Notes under the pieces: generated by a model
Told to the model about the DNA's origin: nothing
The model's database searches: none
The model's input: the letters and a program-made list of their open reading frames with translations, nothing else
Assembly: GCA_002083435.1 (NCBI GenBank)
Contig: LWDJ01000004.1
Span: forward strand, 1-64,000
Source of the DNA: Proteobacteria bacterium SG_bin6
GTDB taxonomy: Bacteria; Pseudomonadota; Alphaproteobacteria; Sphingomonadales; Sphingomonadaceae
DNA: 64,000 nt
Direction of reading: 5' to 3'
Part shown: positions 39,715 through 48,573 of the stretch, one piece after another
Position numbering within the stretch: position 1 is the stretch's first letter
How the letters are laid out: the number at the start of each line of letters is the position of its first letter
Position numbers and translations under genes: made by a program

Positions 39715-40998
39715 ATGCCGCATCCCTTCACCCTTCGCACCCTGGTCGCGCTCGGCGTGGCGGTGGTCGCGATCGTCGCCGGCACGATGTTCGGCGGCGG
39801 TGTGGAGGGGGTGACGGTGATGCTCGTCGGCACCGTCGCCGCGGTGCTGACCGCGGCGGGCACCGGCGAATCGGACGCACCTCCCCCGGCCCCCGCCCCC
39901 GAACCGCTCGCGCCACCACCCGATGTGCGCGAGCTGCTCGAGGCGATCGGCGAGCCGATCCTGCTGATCGAGGAAGGCCGCGTCGCGCAGGCGAACAGCG
40001 GCGCGCGCGCGCTGCTCGGCGGGCACATCATCGGCCAGGACGCGCGGCTCGCCATCCGCCACCCCGCCGCCGCCGAGGCGCTGACCGCGGCGGCGCTCCC
40101 CGACCGCGGCGCCCCCGATCCGGTCAGCCTGGTCGGACTCGGCACGATCGACCAGCGCTGGGAGATGCGGCTCACCGCGCTCAGCGACGGGCGGCGGGTG
40201 GTGCATCTGATCGACCAGACCGCGCGCGACGCGGCCGAGCGGATGCGCGTCGATTTCGTCGCCAATGCGAGCCACGAGCTGCGCACTCCGCTCGCCTCGA
40301 TCCTGGGGTTCGTCGAGACGCTGTCGGATGACAAGGCGGGCGCCGATCCGCAGGTGCGCGCGCGCTTCCTGAACGTGCTGCTGGGCGAGGCGCGGCGGAT
40401 GCAGCGGCTGGTCGAGGATCTGATCTCGCTCTCGCGGATCGAGGCGGACAAATACCGCCTGCCCGCCACCCCGGTCGATCTCGCGCTGCTGATCGAGGAG
40501 GTTCATGCCGAACTCGCCGACGGGCGTGACCCGCGCACCGAAAATCTGATCGGCGAGATCGACGCGGGCGTGCCCGCGGTCGCGGGGGATCGCGCGCAGC
40601 TGAGCCAGTTGCTCCACAATCTGGTGGGCAACGCGATGAAATATGGCCGCGCCGGCACCCCGGTCGTCACCCGGCTGTGGCGCGACACCACCGGCATGGT
40701 GCGGATCACGGTGGCGGACGAAGGCGAAGGCATCCCGCCCGAACATCTGCCGCGGCTGACCGAGCGTTTCTACCGCGTCGACGCCGGGCGCAGCCGGGGC
40801 CTGGGCGGCACCGGGCTCGGCCTGTCGATCGTCAAGCACATCGTCGAGCGCCACCGCGGGCGACTCGATCTGCACAGCGTCGTCGGCAAGGGCACCACGG
40901 CAAGCATCGCGCTGCCGCCAATCGCCAATCCCTCCGCCCCGGAAGCCGCGTCATCAAAAGGAAACATAAACGTCACAAAGGCGCGTGCTTCGGGGTGA
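39715..40998 (+). CDS. phoR: Phosphate regulon sensor histidine kinase
   Basis: A 427-residue membrane kinase. Two hydrophobic helices at residues 8-46 (VALGVAVVAIVAGTMFGGGV and the next segment) are followed by a Pro-rich linker and a PAS-like domain (LLEAIGEPILLIEEGRVAQA). The H-box is FVANASHELRTPLASILGF (His near residue 188), and N, G1 and G2 boxes follow (HNLVGNAMKYG, VADEGEGIPPEHLPRLTERF, GGTGLGLSIVKHIVERH). It phosphorylates PhoB when phosphate is scarce. It heads the pst-pho cluster, while phoB is at its end, a split common in alphaproteobacteria. The extreme 3' end contains a Pho-box-like sequence. Confidence 0.93.
   Translation: MPHPFTLRTLVALGVAVVAIVAGTMFGGGVEGVTVMLVGTVAAVLTAAGTGESDAPPPAPAPEPLAPPPDVRELLEAIGEPILLIEEGRVAQANSGARALLGGHIIGQDARLAIRHPAAAEALTAAALPDRGAPDPVSLVGLGTIDQRWEMRLTALSDGRRVVHLIDQTARDAAERMRVDFVANASHELRTPLASILGFVETLSDDKAGADPQVRARFLNVLLGEARRMQRLVEDLISLSRIEADKYRLPATPVDLALLIEEVHAELADGRDPRTENLIGEIDAGVPAVAGDRAQLSQLLHNLVGNAMKYGRAGTPVVTRLWRDTTGMVRITVADEGEGIPPEHLPRLTERFYRVDAGRSRGLGGTGLGLSIVKHIVERHRGRLDLHSVVGKGTTASIALPPIANPSAPEAASSKGNINVTKARASG
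40949..40981 (+). promoter_or_regulatory. Pho box candidate for pstS, inside the 3' end of phoR
   Basis: Three 11-base steps: CGTCATCAAAA, GGAAACATAAA and CGTCACAAAGG. PhoB binds direct repeats of this period (consensus CTGTCATAAAT type). It ends 55 bases before the pstS ATG, so a PhoB-driven promoter here could raise pstSCAB above the level of phoR. Confidence 0.55.
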
Positions 40999-41035
40999 TA
41001 GCGCCGCGAGCGGGGTTCCGGATGGGAGAACGGTC

Positions 41036-42085
41036 ATGCGGCTGAAGCTCGGGTTCATCACCCTGGGGCTGGCGGTGCTGGCGGGGTGCAACGATCAGGC
41101 GGCGAGCGGCGGCGCGGGGTCGCGCGACCAGATTCGCATCGTCGGCTCGTCCACCGTCTATCCCTTCTCCACCCTGGTCGCCGAACAGTTCCGCACCCAG
41201 AATACCGCTTTCAAGGCGCCGGTGGTCGAACAGGGCGGCACGGGCGCGGGCGCCAAGCTGTTCTGCGCGGGGCTGGGCGCGGCGCATCCCGACATTCTCG
41301 ACGCTTCGCGCCGGCTGACCGCGAGCGAGTACAAAAGCTGCGCCGACAATGGGGTCGACCGGGTGATCGAGGTGCAGATCGGCCTCGACGGCATCTCGCT
41401 CGCCGAGTCGACCAACGGCCCCAAGCTGCGACTGAACCCGTCGGACATCTATCTGGCGCTCGCCGCCAACCCGATGGGCAAGACGAACACCGCCAAAACG
41501 TGGAACGAGGTGAACCCGGCGCTGCCGGCGATTCCGATCCAGGTCTATGGCCCGCCCTCCACCAGCGGCACGCGCGATGCCTTCGCCGAAATCCTGATGG
41601 AGCGCGGCTGCCTGGCGATCTTCCCCGAGTCGCTGAAGATGCGCGAAAAGGAGCCGGACAGGTTCAAGAAGCTGTGCCACGAAATCCGCAGCGATGGCCC
41701 CTGGGTCGATGCCGGCGAGAATGACAATCTGATCGTCCAGAAGCTGCAGTCCAACCCCGATGCGGTGGGGGTGTTCGGCTACAGCTATCTCGAACAGAAC
41801 CCCACCACCTTGGTCGGGGTGCCGGTGGGCGGGGTCTCCCCCACTTACGAAACCATCGCCAATGGCCATTATCCGGGATCGCGCCCCTTGTTCATCTATG
41901 TGAAGAAGGCACATCTCGACGCGGTGCCGGGGCTGCGCAAATTCGTCGAGCTGTACGCGACGCTGTGGAATCCGAACGGGCCGCTCACGCGCCGTGGCCT
42001 GATCGCGGGGGCGGCCACGGTGCGCGCGGCGTCGAAGAAGATCATCGAGGATGGCACCACGCTCGATGGCTCGACTCTGAACTGA
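41036..42085 (+). CDS. pstS: Phosphate-binding protein of the Pst transporter
   Basis: A 349-residue protein from the ATG giving MRLKLGFITLGLAVLAGCND, a lipoprotein signal with lipobox LAGC. The phosphate-binding fold starts IRIVGSSTVYPFSTLVAEQF, with the SSTV loop, then VEQGGTGAGAKLFCAGLG and VYGPPSTSGTRDAFAEIL, whose S-G-T-R loop contacts phosphate. It captures phosphate in the periplasm for PstCAB. The segment SPTYETIANGHYPGSRPLFI is typical of the long alphaproteobacterial type. Confidence 0.95.
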   Translation: MRLKLGFITLGLAVLAGCNDQAASGGAGSRDQIRIVGSSTVYPFSTLVAEQFRTQNTAFKAPVVEQGGTGAGAKLFCAGLGAAHPDILDASRRLTASEYKSCADNGVDRVIEVQIGLDGISLAESTNGPKLRLNPSDIYLALAANPMGKTNTAKTWNEVNPALPAIPIQVYGPPSTSGTRDAFAEILMERGCLAIFPESLKMREKEPDRFKKLCHEIRSDGPWVDAGENDNLIVQKLQSNPDAVGVFGYSYLEQNPTTLVGVPVGGVSPTYETIANGHYPGSRPLFIYVKKAHLDAVPGLRKFVELYATLWNPNGPLTRRGLIAGAATVRAASKKIIEDGTTLDGSTLN

Positions 42086-42155
42086 ACCGCCTTGAAGATG
42101 AACGCGGGAGAGCGGGCGGCGGCCTGCTCTCCCGCCGCTTATTTGCTGATACGGA

Positions 42156-43538
42156 TTGCCTTTGTCGACTTTCGCCCTTCTGTTCCTGGTGACCGGCCTC
42201 GCCCTGATCGGCGCGCTCACCGCGCGCGTGCGCGCGGTCGCGTTCCGGCGGGGATCGAGCCGGCGCTTCAGCTCGCTGCCGTCGCACCACGCGACCTATG
42301 TGGCGCTGTGGACGCTGCTGCCGGCCCTGCTGTTCCTGATCGTCTGGTCGAGCGTGACGCCAGGGCTGGTGACCGACATGGTGATCGCCTCGCCGCTCGC
42401 GCATGATCTGCCGCCGCCGGGGTTCGAGCGCGGCGCGGTGCTCGGTCAGGCGCGCGCCATCGCGCAGGGGCAGGCGATCGCCGGGGCGAACCCGCTCGCG
42501 CTGCGGCTCGCCCCCGCTTATGCTGCGGTGCAGGCGCGCTATGACTGGATCGCGACCGCGCTCGCGCTGGTGCTGACGCTGGCGACCGGCGCCTTCGCTT
42601 ATCTGCGGGTGAAGCCCGACTTCAGCGCGCGCACCCGGATCGAGCGGGTGGTGATGGCGGGGCTGCTCGCCGCCTCGCTCATCGCGGTGCTGACGACGCT
42701 CGGCATTGTCGGCTCGCTGCTGTTCGAATCGGCGCGCTTCTTCCAGATGGTGCCGATCACCGAGTTTCTGTTCGGCACCCACTGGGCGCCGCAGGTGATC
42801 GACCCCGCCCATCCCGGCCGCGCGCTGGGCGCGGTGCCGCTGTTCTGGGGCACCTTTTTCATCGGCGCGGTGATCGCGATGGTGGTCGCGATCCCGCTGG
42901 GGCTGATGAGCGCCGTCTATCTCTCGCAATATGCGGAGCCGGCGGTGCGGCGCTGGATGAAGCCGATCCTGGAGATCCTCGCCGGCGTGCCCACGGTAGT
43001 CTATGGCTATTTCGCCGCCTTGACCGTGGCGCCGGCGGTGCGCGATCTGGCGGTCGCGCTCGGCTTTCGCTTCGCCAGCTCGGAAAGCGCGCTCGCGGCG
43101 GGGGTGGTGATGGGGGTGATGATCATTCCCTTCGTTTCCTCGATGGCCGATGATTCGATCGCCGCGGTGCCGCAATCAATGCGCGACGGATCGCTGGCGA
43201 TGGGTGCGACGGTTTCGGAAACCATCAGCCGGGTGCTGATCCCCGCCGCGCTGCCCGGCGTGGTCGGCGGGGTGCTGCTCGCGGTGAGCCGCGCGATCGG
43301 CGAGACGATGATCGTGGTGATGGCCGCCTCGGGCGCCGCGACGATCAGCCTCAACCCGTTCCAGAGCGCGACCACGGTCACCAAGCAGATCGTCGACCTG
43401 CTGACCGGCGAGGCCGAGTTCGACAGCCCCAAGACGCTCGCCGCCTTCGCGCTGGGCCTCACCCTGTTCGTGATCACCCTGCTGCTCAACATCGTCGCGC
43501 TCACGGTCGTGAAGCGCTACCGGGAAGCTTATGAATAA
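42156..43538 (+). CDS. pstC: Phosphate ABC transporter permease PstC
   Basis: A 460-residue permease. The start is TTG at 42156 or TTG two codons later at 42162; no ATG fits before the first helix. The N-terminal extension of about 160 residues holds extra helices (FALLFLVTGLALIGALTARV and LLPALLFLIVWSSV), as in other alphaproteobacterial PstC. The permease core has LFWGTFFIGAVIAMVVAIPL, the EILAGVPTVVYGYFA region and the EAA loop GATVSETISRVLIPAALPGV. It forms the membrane channel with PstA; the two genes overlap by 8 bases. Confidence 0.93.
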   Translation: MPLSTFALLFLVTGLALIGALTARVRAVAFRRGSSRRFSSLPSHHATYVALWTLLPALLFLIVWSSVTPGLVTDMVIASPLAHDLPPPGFERGAVLGQARAIAQGQAIAGANPLALRLAPAYAAVQARYDWIATALALVLTLATGAFAYLRVKPDFSARTRIERVVMAGLLAASLIAVLTTLGIVGSLLFESARFFQMVPITEFLFGTHWAPQVIDPAHPGRALGAVPLFWGTFFIGAVIAMVVAIPLGLMSAVYLSQYAEPAVRRWMKPILEILAGVPTVVYGYFAALTVAPAVRDLAVALGFRFASSESALAAGVVMGVMIIPFVSSMADDSIAAVPQSMRDGSLAMGATVSETISRVLIPAALPGVVGGVLLAVSRAIGETMIVVMAASGAATISLNPFQSATTVTKQIVDLLTGEAEFDSPKTLAAFALGLTLFVITLLLNIVALTVVKRYREAYE

Positions 43539-44787
43539 CCCCGCCCCCCGCACCGATTGGCGCGCGCCGGCGATGGCGCGACGGGTGAAGCGGCGCTACG
43601 CGGCCGAGCGGCGCTTCCGCCTGCTCGGGCTGTTGGCGGTGGTCGCCTCGGCCGGGTTCCTGGCGTTCCTGCTCGCCAACATGGTGATGAACGGCGCGCA
43701 GGGCTTCGTGCAAACACGACTCGTCATTCCAGTGGATTTTGCGCGCGCGGCGCTGCCCCTCGATGGCGCGAGGCTGCGCGGGCCGGGCGCGGAACTGGCT
43801 TTGGCGGGCGCGGGACTGCCCGAGCTTGCCACAAGCGCGGCCACCGAGGCCTATGGCGAGCGCGGCGCGGCGATGATCGCGGACAGCGGCTGGACCGTGC
43901 TGCGCGACGCGCTGAAGCGCGATCCGGGCCTGCTTTCGCGCCGCGCGCTGATCGCGATCCCCGCCGCCGCCGCCCTTGACCAGGCGGCGAAGGGCCGCGG
44001 CGCCCCCGCCGACCGCGCGCTGATCGACCAACTCCGCGCCCAAGGCCGAGTCGAGACGGGGGTGAGCCTGCCCTTCCTGTTCGGCTCAGACTCGACCGAT
44101 CCGGTGCAGGCCGGCATCTGGGGCGCGCTGAAGGGATCGCTGTTCACCATGGCGGTCACGCTGCTGCTCGCCTTCCCGGTGGGCGTGCTCGCCGCCTTGT
44201 ATCTGGAGGAATACGCCCCCCGCAACGCGCTGACCGACTTCATCGAGGTGTCGATCAACAATCTGGCGGCGGTGCCCTCGATCATCTTCGGGCTGCTGGG
44301 ACTGGCAGTGTTCCTCAACCTGTTCGATCTGCCGCGCTCGGCCTCGATCGTCGGCGGGATGACGCTTGCCCTGATGACGATGCCGGTGATCGTGATCGCC
44401 GGACGCAACGCCATCCGCGGCGTGCCGCCCTCGATCCGGGATGCGGCGCTGGGGGTGGGCGCAAGCCCGATCCAGGTGGTGTTCCACCATGTTTTGCCGC
44501 TCGCGCTGCCCGGCATCCTCACCGGCACGATCATCGGCATGGCCCGCGCGCTCGGCGAGACCGCGCCGCTGCTGATGATCGGGATGCGCGCCTTCATCGC
44601 CACCCCGCCCGACAAGCTCACCGATCCCGCCACGGTGCTGCCGGTGCAGATTTTCCTCTGGTCCGACGAGATCGACCGCGCCTTCATCGAGAAGACGAGC
44701 GCGGCGATCATCGTGCTCCTGGTTTTCCTCCTCGCGATGAACAGCGTTGCCGTTTATCTGCGCAACAAGTTCGAGACCCGCTGGTGA
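43531..44787 (+). CDS. pstA: Phosphate ABC transporter permease PstA
   Basis: A 418-residue permease that starts inside the pstC end. After one N-terminal helix (LLGLLAVVASAGFLAFLLAN) there is a periplasmic region of about 150 residues, then the permease core: FTMAVTLLLAFPVGVLAALY, NNLAAVPSIIFGLLGLAVFL and the EAA loop GVGASPIQVVFHHVLPLALP. It ends YLRNKFETRW. It pairs with PstC. The large periplasmic insert is usual in this class. Confidence 0.93.
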   Translation: MNNPAPRTDWRAPAMARRVKRRYAAERRFRLLGLLAVVASAGFLAFLLANMVMNGAQGFVQTRLVIPVDFARAALPLDGARLRGPGAELALAGAGLPELATSAATEAYGERGAAMIADSGWTVLRDALKRDPGLLSRRALIAIPAAAALDQAAKGRGAPADRALIDQLRAQGRVETGVSLPFLFGSDSTDPVQAGIWGALKGSLFTMAVTLLLAFPVGVLAALYLEEYAPRNALTDFIEVSINNLAAVPSIIFGLLGLAVFLNLFDLPRSASIVGGMTLALMTMPVIVIAGRNAIRGVPPSIRDAALGVGASPIQVVFHHVLPLALPGILTGTIIGMARALGETAPLLMIGMRAFIATPPDKLTDPATVLPVQIFLWSDEIDRAFIEKTSAAIIVLLVFLLAMNSVAVYLRNKFETRW

Positions 44788-45560
44788 TGACCCCCTCCCC
44801 CCGCCGCGCGAAGATGACGGCGCGCCATGTCAACGTCCATTATGGTGACAAGCAGGCGATCAACGACGTCTCGATCGACGTCGAACTCGATCATGTCACC
44901 GCGCTGATCGGCCCGTCGGGCTGCGGCAAATCCACCTTCCTGCGCACGCTCAACCGGATGAACGACACCATCCCCAGCGCACGGGTGGCGGGCGACATTC
45001 TGCTCGACGGCGAGAATATCTTCGCGCCCGAGATGGACGTGGTGCAGTTGCGCGCGCGCGTCGGCATGGTGTTCCAAAAGCCCAATCCCTTCCCCAAGAG
45101 TATCTATGAGAACGTGGCCTATGGACCGCGCATCCACGGCCTCGCCGCCGGGCGCGCGCAGATGGACGCGATCGTCGAGCAATCACTGCGCCGCGCCGGG
45201 CTGTGGGACGAGGTGAAGGACCGGCTTTCGGACAGCGGCACCGCGCTTTCCGGGGGCCAGCAGCAGCGGCTGTGCATCGCCCGCGCGATCGCGGTCGACC
45301 CCGAAGTCATCCTGATGGACGAACCCTGCTCGGCGCTCGATCCGATCGCGACCGCGAAGATCGAGGAACTGATCCATGAGTTCAAGGGCCGCTATGCGGT
45401 CGTGATCGTTACCCACAACATGCAGCAGGCGGCGCGCGTTTCGCAGCGCACCGCGTTTTTTCACCTGGGGCAGTTGATCGAATATGGCGCGACCAGCGAC
45501 ATCTTCACCAACCCGCGCCAGGAACGGACCAAGGACTATATCACCGGCCGCTACGGCTGA
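44787..45560 (+). CDS. pstB: Phosphate ABC transporter ATPase
   Basis: A 257-residue ATPase from the ATG at 44787; a GTG one codon earlier overlaps the pstA stop. Walker A is LIGPSGCGKSTFLRTLNR, the Q-loop region is VGMVFQKPNPFPKSIYENVA, the ABC signature is LSGGQQQRLCIARAIA, and Walker B is VILMDEPCSALDPIA. The switch His is VIVTHNMQQAARVSQ. It powers phosphate uptake through PstCA. Confidence 0.96.
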   Translation: MTPSPRRAKMTARHVNVHYGDKQAINDVSIDVELDHVTALIGPSGCGKSTFLRTLNRMNDTIPSARVAGDILLDGENIFAPEMDVVQLRARVGMVFQKPNPFPKSIYENVAYGPRIHGLAAGRAQMDAIVEQSLRRAGLWDEVKDRLSDSGTALSGGQQQRLCIARAIAVDPEVILMDEPCSALDPIATAKIEELIHEFKGRYAVVIVTHNMQQAARVSQRTAFFHLGQLIEYGATSDIFTNPRQERTKDYITGRYG

Positions 45561-45571
45561 AGGGAGTTTCG

Positions 45572-46255
45572 GTGGAGCATACCGTCAAGGCGTTCGACGA
45601 CGACATCACCCGGCTGCGTGGCCTGATCGCGCAGATGGGGGGGCTCGCCGAACAGGCCATTATCGGCTCGATGCAGGCGCTGCAGCGCCATGATCTGGAG
45701 GGCGCGGCGGCGATCGTCGCCGGCGACAGGCGGATCGACGGACTCGAGCAGGAGGTCGAGCGGCTGGCGGTGCAGATCATCGCGCTGCGCGCCCCGCTGG
45801 CCGACGATCTGCGCGAGGTGGTCGCCGCGCTCAAGATCGCGAGCGTGGTCGAGCGGATCGGCGATTATGCCAAGAACATCGCCCGTCGGGTCGCCGCGAT
45901 CGAGGATCATGGCGATATCGAGCCGCTCTCGGTGCTCCCCGCCATGGCGCATATGGCGAGCCAGATGGTGCACAATGTGCTCGACGCCTTCGCCGCGCGC
46001 GATCCCGACGCGGCGATCCGGGTGAGCGAAAGCGACCGCGCGCTCGACGATTTCTATAACAGCCTGTTCCGCGTTCTCGTGACCTACATGATGGAGAATC
46101 CGGCCAGCATCGGCCAGGTCGCGCATCTGCTGTTCATCGCCAAGAATCTGGAACGCGTGGGCGACCACGCGACCAACGTGGCCGAGATGGTTTATTACGC
46201 CGCGACGGGCGTCCATATGGGCGAGCGCGAGCGCGGCACCGCACCGATCGTCTGA
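45572..46255 (+). CDS. phoU: Phosphate signalling protein PhoU
   Basis: A 227-residue all-helical protein starting at GTG (EHTVKAFDDDITRLRGLIAQ), 11 bases after pstB. It has two PhoU repeats with the metal-binding signatures VERIGDYAKNIARR (near residue 92) and LERVGDHATNVAEMV (near residue 194). It links the transporter to PhoR and keeps the kinase off when phosphate is plentiful. Confidence 0.95.
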   Translation: MEHTVKAFDDDITRLRGLIAQMGGLAEQAIIGSMQALQRHDLEGAAAIVAGDRRIDGLEQEVERLAVQIIALRAPLADDLREVVAALKIASVVERIGDYAKNIARRVAAIEDHGDIEPLSVLPAMAHMASQMVHNVLDAFAARDPDAAIRVSESDRALDDFYNSLFRVLVTYMMENPASIGQVAHLLFIAKNLERVGDHATNVAEMVYYAATGVHMGERERGTAPIV

Positions 46256-46267
46256 CGGGAGGCTGGG

Positions 46268-46960
46268 ATGGCACGCGCGAAAATGTTGCTGGTGGAGGAC
46301 GATGCCTCGCTCGCCGAGTTGCTCGTCTGGCACTTCAAGCGCGAGGATTTCGACGTCAAGCAGACCCCCGATGGCGAGGAGGCGCTGCTGCTGGCGAAGG
46401 AGGCGACCCCCGACATCGTGTTGCTCGACTGGATGGTGGAGGGGCTGTCGGGGATCGAGGTCTGCCGCCGGCTTCGTCGAATGCCCGAAACTGCCAATGT
46501 CCCGATCATCATGCTCACCGCGCGCGGCGAAGAGGAAGACCGGGTGCGCGGGCTGGAAACCGGGGCGGATGATTATGTCACCAAGCCCTTCTCCCCGCGC
46601 GAGTTGGTCGCGAGGGTCGGCGCGGTGCTGCGCCGGGTGCGCCCCGCACTCGCCGGCGAGCAGCTCACTTATGCCGATATCGAGATGGACACGGTCGGCC
46701 ATAAGGTCCGTCGGGGCGGCGAGGTGATCCCCCTCGGCCCCACGGAGTTCCGCCTTCTCAAGCACTTCCTGGAACATCCGGGCTGGGTATTCAGCCGCGA
46801 GCGCCTGCTCGACGCGGTGTGGGGGCACGACAGCGACATCGAGAGCCGCACCGTCGACGTGCATATCCGCCGGCTGCGCAAGGCGATCAACGTGGGCGAC
46901 CGTCCCGACATCATCCGCACGGTCCGCTCGGCGGGCTATGCGCTGGACGCGGGGACCTGA
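46268..46960 (+). CDS. phoB: Phosphate regulon response regulator PhoB
   Basis: A 230-residue OmpR-type regulator. The receiver has MLLVEDDASLAELL, the phospho-acceptor Asp in IVLLDWMVEG (near residue 55), LTARGEEEDRVRG and DDYVTKPFSPREL. The winged-helix domain carries LGPTEFRLLKHFLEHPGWV and VDVHIRRLRKAINVGDRPD. It is 12 bases after phoU, at the end of the operon. It should bind Pho boxes such as the one before pstS. Confidence 0.96.
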   Translation: MARAKMLLVEDDASLAELLVWHFKREDFDVKQTPDGEEALLLAKEATPDIVLLDWMVEGLSGIEVCRRLRRMPETANVPIIMLTARGEEEDRVRGLETGADDYVTKPFSPRELVARVGAVLRRVRPALAGEQLTYADIEMDTVGHKVRRGGEVIPLGPTEFRLLKHFLEHPGWVFSRERLLDAVWGHDSDIESRTVDVHIRRLRKAINVGDRPDIIRTVRSAGYALDAGT

Positions 46961-47048
46961 AGCCGGCGCGACGGACCCAGCGCAGCGCGCGGGCGTTATT
47001 GCGCGCGAGCGCGCCGCTGGGGCGCGTGGGCTACAGGAGGCTTGCCCC

Positions 47049-47498
47049 ATGAAGATCATCGCCGCCGCGATCGCGCTGATCGCCACCCCCGCGCTGGCCC
47101 AGACCGCCGGCCAGCAGACCCCGCCGCCCGAGCAACAAGGGCAGATGGGCGCGGGCCAGGCTGACCAGACCGGCCAGTCGAGCCAGACTACCGAACCGAC
47201 CACTTTGTCCACTTCCAGCGCACCCTCGGACGGTCCGCGCGCACGCCGGGCCCGTGCCGCGCAGGGCAACAACGCCGCCGCGCAGCTCGGGGGCGGTCTC
47301 GCGCCGTCCCAGCCGGCCATGCAGGGCACGCCGCAGCCCGGCGCGCAGATCCAGTTCGTGCCGGCACCGCCGCCCGCGCAGGCCTTCCCCGCCCCTGCCC
47401 CGCTCGACAGCTATCCGGTGTGCAAGCAGGGCCAGTATGACAAGTGCCGCGAACCCGGCAGCGCCGCGACCGGCGAGCGCCGCCGCAAGCGGCGATAG
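47049..47498 (+). CDS. Secreted Gln/Pro-rich hypothetical protein
   Basis: A 149-residue protein with a clear signal peptide (MKIIAAAIALIATPALAQ), preceded by AGGAGG. The mature protein is low-complexity: Gln/Gly/Thr-rich, then Ala/Pro-rich, ending with a short cysteine pair (YPVCKQGQYDKC) and a basic tail (GERRRKRR). This kind of protein is common next to core genes of sphingomonads and has no known role. Real expression is supported by the signal peptide and strong ribosome-binding site. Confidence 0.6.
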   Translation: MKIIAAAIALIATPALAQTAGQQTPPPEQQGQMGAGQADQTGQSSQTTEPTTLSTSSAPSDGPRARRARAAQGNNAAAQLGGGLAPSQPAMQGTPQPGAQIQFVPAPPPAQAFPAPAPLDSYPVCKQGQYDKCREPGSAATGERRRKRR

Positions 47499-47508
47499 CG
47501 GTTGCCCC

Positions 47509-47552
47509 TGGGGAGGGGATTAGCGGCGGTTGGCCGCGCACCGCCCCTCCCC
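47509..47552. terminator. Hairpin between convergently ordered units
   Basis: GGGGAGGGG (47510-47518) pairs with CCCCTCCCC (47544-47552) with an inner GC-rich stem. It lies between the secreted-protein gene and the dehydrogenase gene and probably ends the former transcript; no clear T-run follows. Confidence 0.4.
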
Positions 47553-47609
47553 TTGCTCTCGCGTGATGATCCTCTAGGAACGGCGCCAGCCAATTCTTGG
47601 AGGATCGCC

Positions 47610-48509
47610 ATGACCATTCGTTTCGACAACCGCGTCGCCATCGTCACCGGCGCCGGCGGCGGGCTCGGGCGTGCTTATGCGCTCGAACTAGCGCGGCGCG
47701 GCGCTAAAGTGGTGGTGAACGACCTTGGTGGCGCGCGCGACGGCACCGGCCAATCGGACGCGGCGTTGAAAGTGGTCGAGGAGATCGAGGCGCTCGGCGG
47801 CGAAGCGATGTCCAACGGCGGTTCAGTGACCGACTATGACCAGATGGTCGAGATGGTCGCCAATGCCAAGGAGCGCTGGGGCGGCGTCCACATCCTGATC
47901 AACAATGCGGGCGTGCTCCGCGACAAGAGCTTCACCAAGATGGAGCCCGCCGATTTCCACTTCGTGGTCGACGTGCATCTGAACGGCTCGGCCAACTGCA
48001 CCAAGGCGGTGTGGGATACGATGCGCGACCAGGCCTATGGCCGCATCCTGATGACCGCGAGCTCGACCGGGCTGTTCGGCAATTTCGGCCAGGCCAATTA
48101 CGGCGCTGCCAAGCTCGGCCTCGCGGGCCTTACCAAGACGCTGTATCTGGAAGGCGCGAAGTATAACGTCCGCGTCAACACGATTGCCCCGGTCGCGGGC
48201 ACGCGGATGACCGAGGATCTGTTCCCCGCCGAGGCCTTCGCCGCTTTCGCCCCCGAAAAGGTCGTGCCGGCCGCGCTTTATCTGGTGAGCGAGGACGCGC
48301 CCGCCAACGCGATCGTCGGCGCGGGCGCGGGGGTGTTCCAGGCGTCCTACGTCACCCTCACCCAGGGCAAGCTGCTGACCGGCGACGACCTGTCGCCCGA
48401 GGGCGTCGCCGCCAACTGGGCGGCGATCACCGACCGCGCGGGCGAAATCGTTCCCAATTCGGGCGCCGAGCAGTCGATGATCATCCTGAAGCACCTCCAG
48501 GGGGGCTGA
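47610..48509 (+). CDS. Short-chain dehydrogenase, MFE-2-like (3R)-hydroxyacyl-CoA dehydrogenase type
   Basis: A 299-residue SDR from the ATG giving MTIRFDNRVAIVTGAGGGLG, preceded by GGAGG. The NAD site is TGAGGGLGRAYALELARRGA, then VNDLGGARDGTGQSDAAL, the stretch that marks dehydrogenase domains of peroxisomal multifunctional enzyme type 2. Further landmarks are LINNAGVLRDKSFTKMEPAD, the catalytic Ser in MTASSTGLFGNFGQ and Tyr/Lys in ANYGAAKLGLAG. It likely oxidises 3-hydroxyacyl-CoA in beta-oxidation. It is monocistronic. Confidence 0.9.
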   Translation: MTIRFDNRVAIVTGAGGGLGRAYALELARRGAKVVVNDLGGARDGTGQSDAALKVVEEIEALGGEAMSNGGSVTDYDQMVEMVANAKERWGGVHILINNAGVLRDKSFTKMEPADFHFVVDVHLNGSANCTKAVWDTMRDQAYGRILMTASSTGLFGNFGQANYGAAKLGLAGLTKTLYLEGAKYNVRVNTIAPVAGTRMTEDLFPAEAFAAFAPEKVVPAALYLVSEDAPANAIVGAGAGVFQASYVTLTQGKLLTGDDLSPEGVAANWAAITDRAGEIVPNSGAEQSMIILKHLQGG

Positions 48510-48573
48510 GTCCTCCGTATTGCTTCGCTAACACAGTTGTGATATACCTGCCCAACACAGTGGGAGCAGGCCG

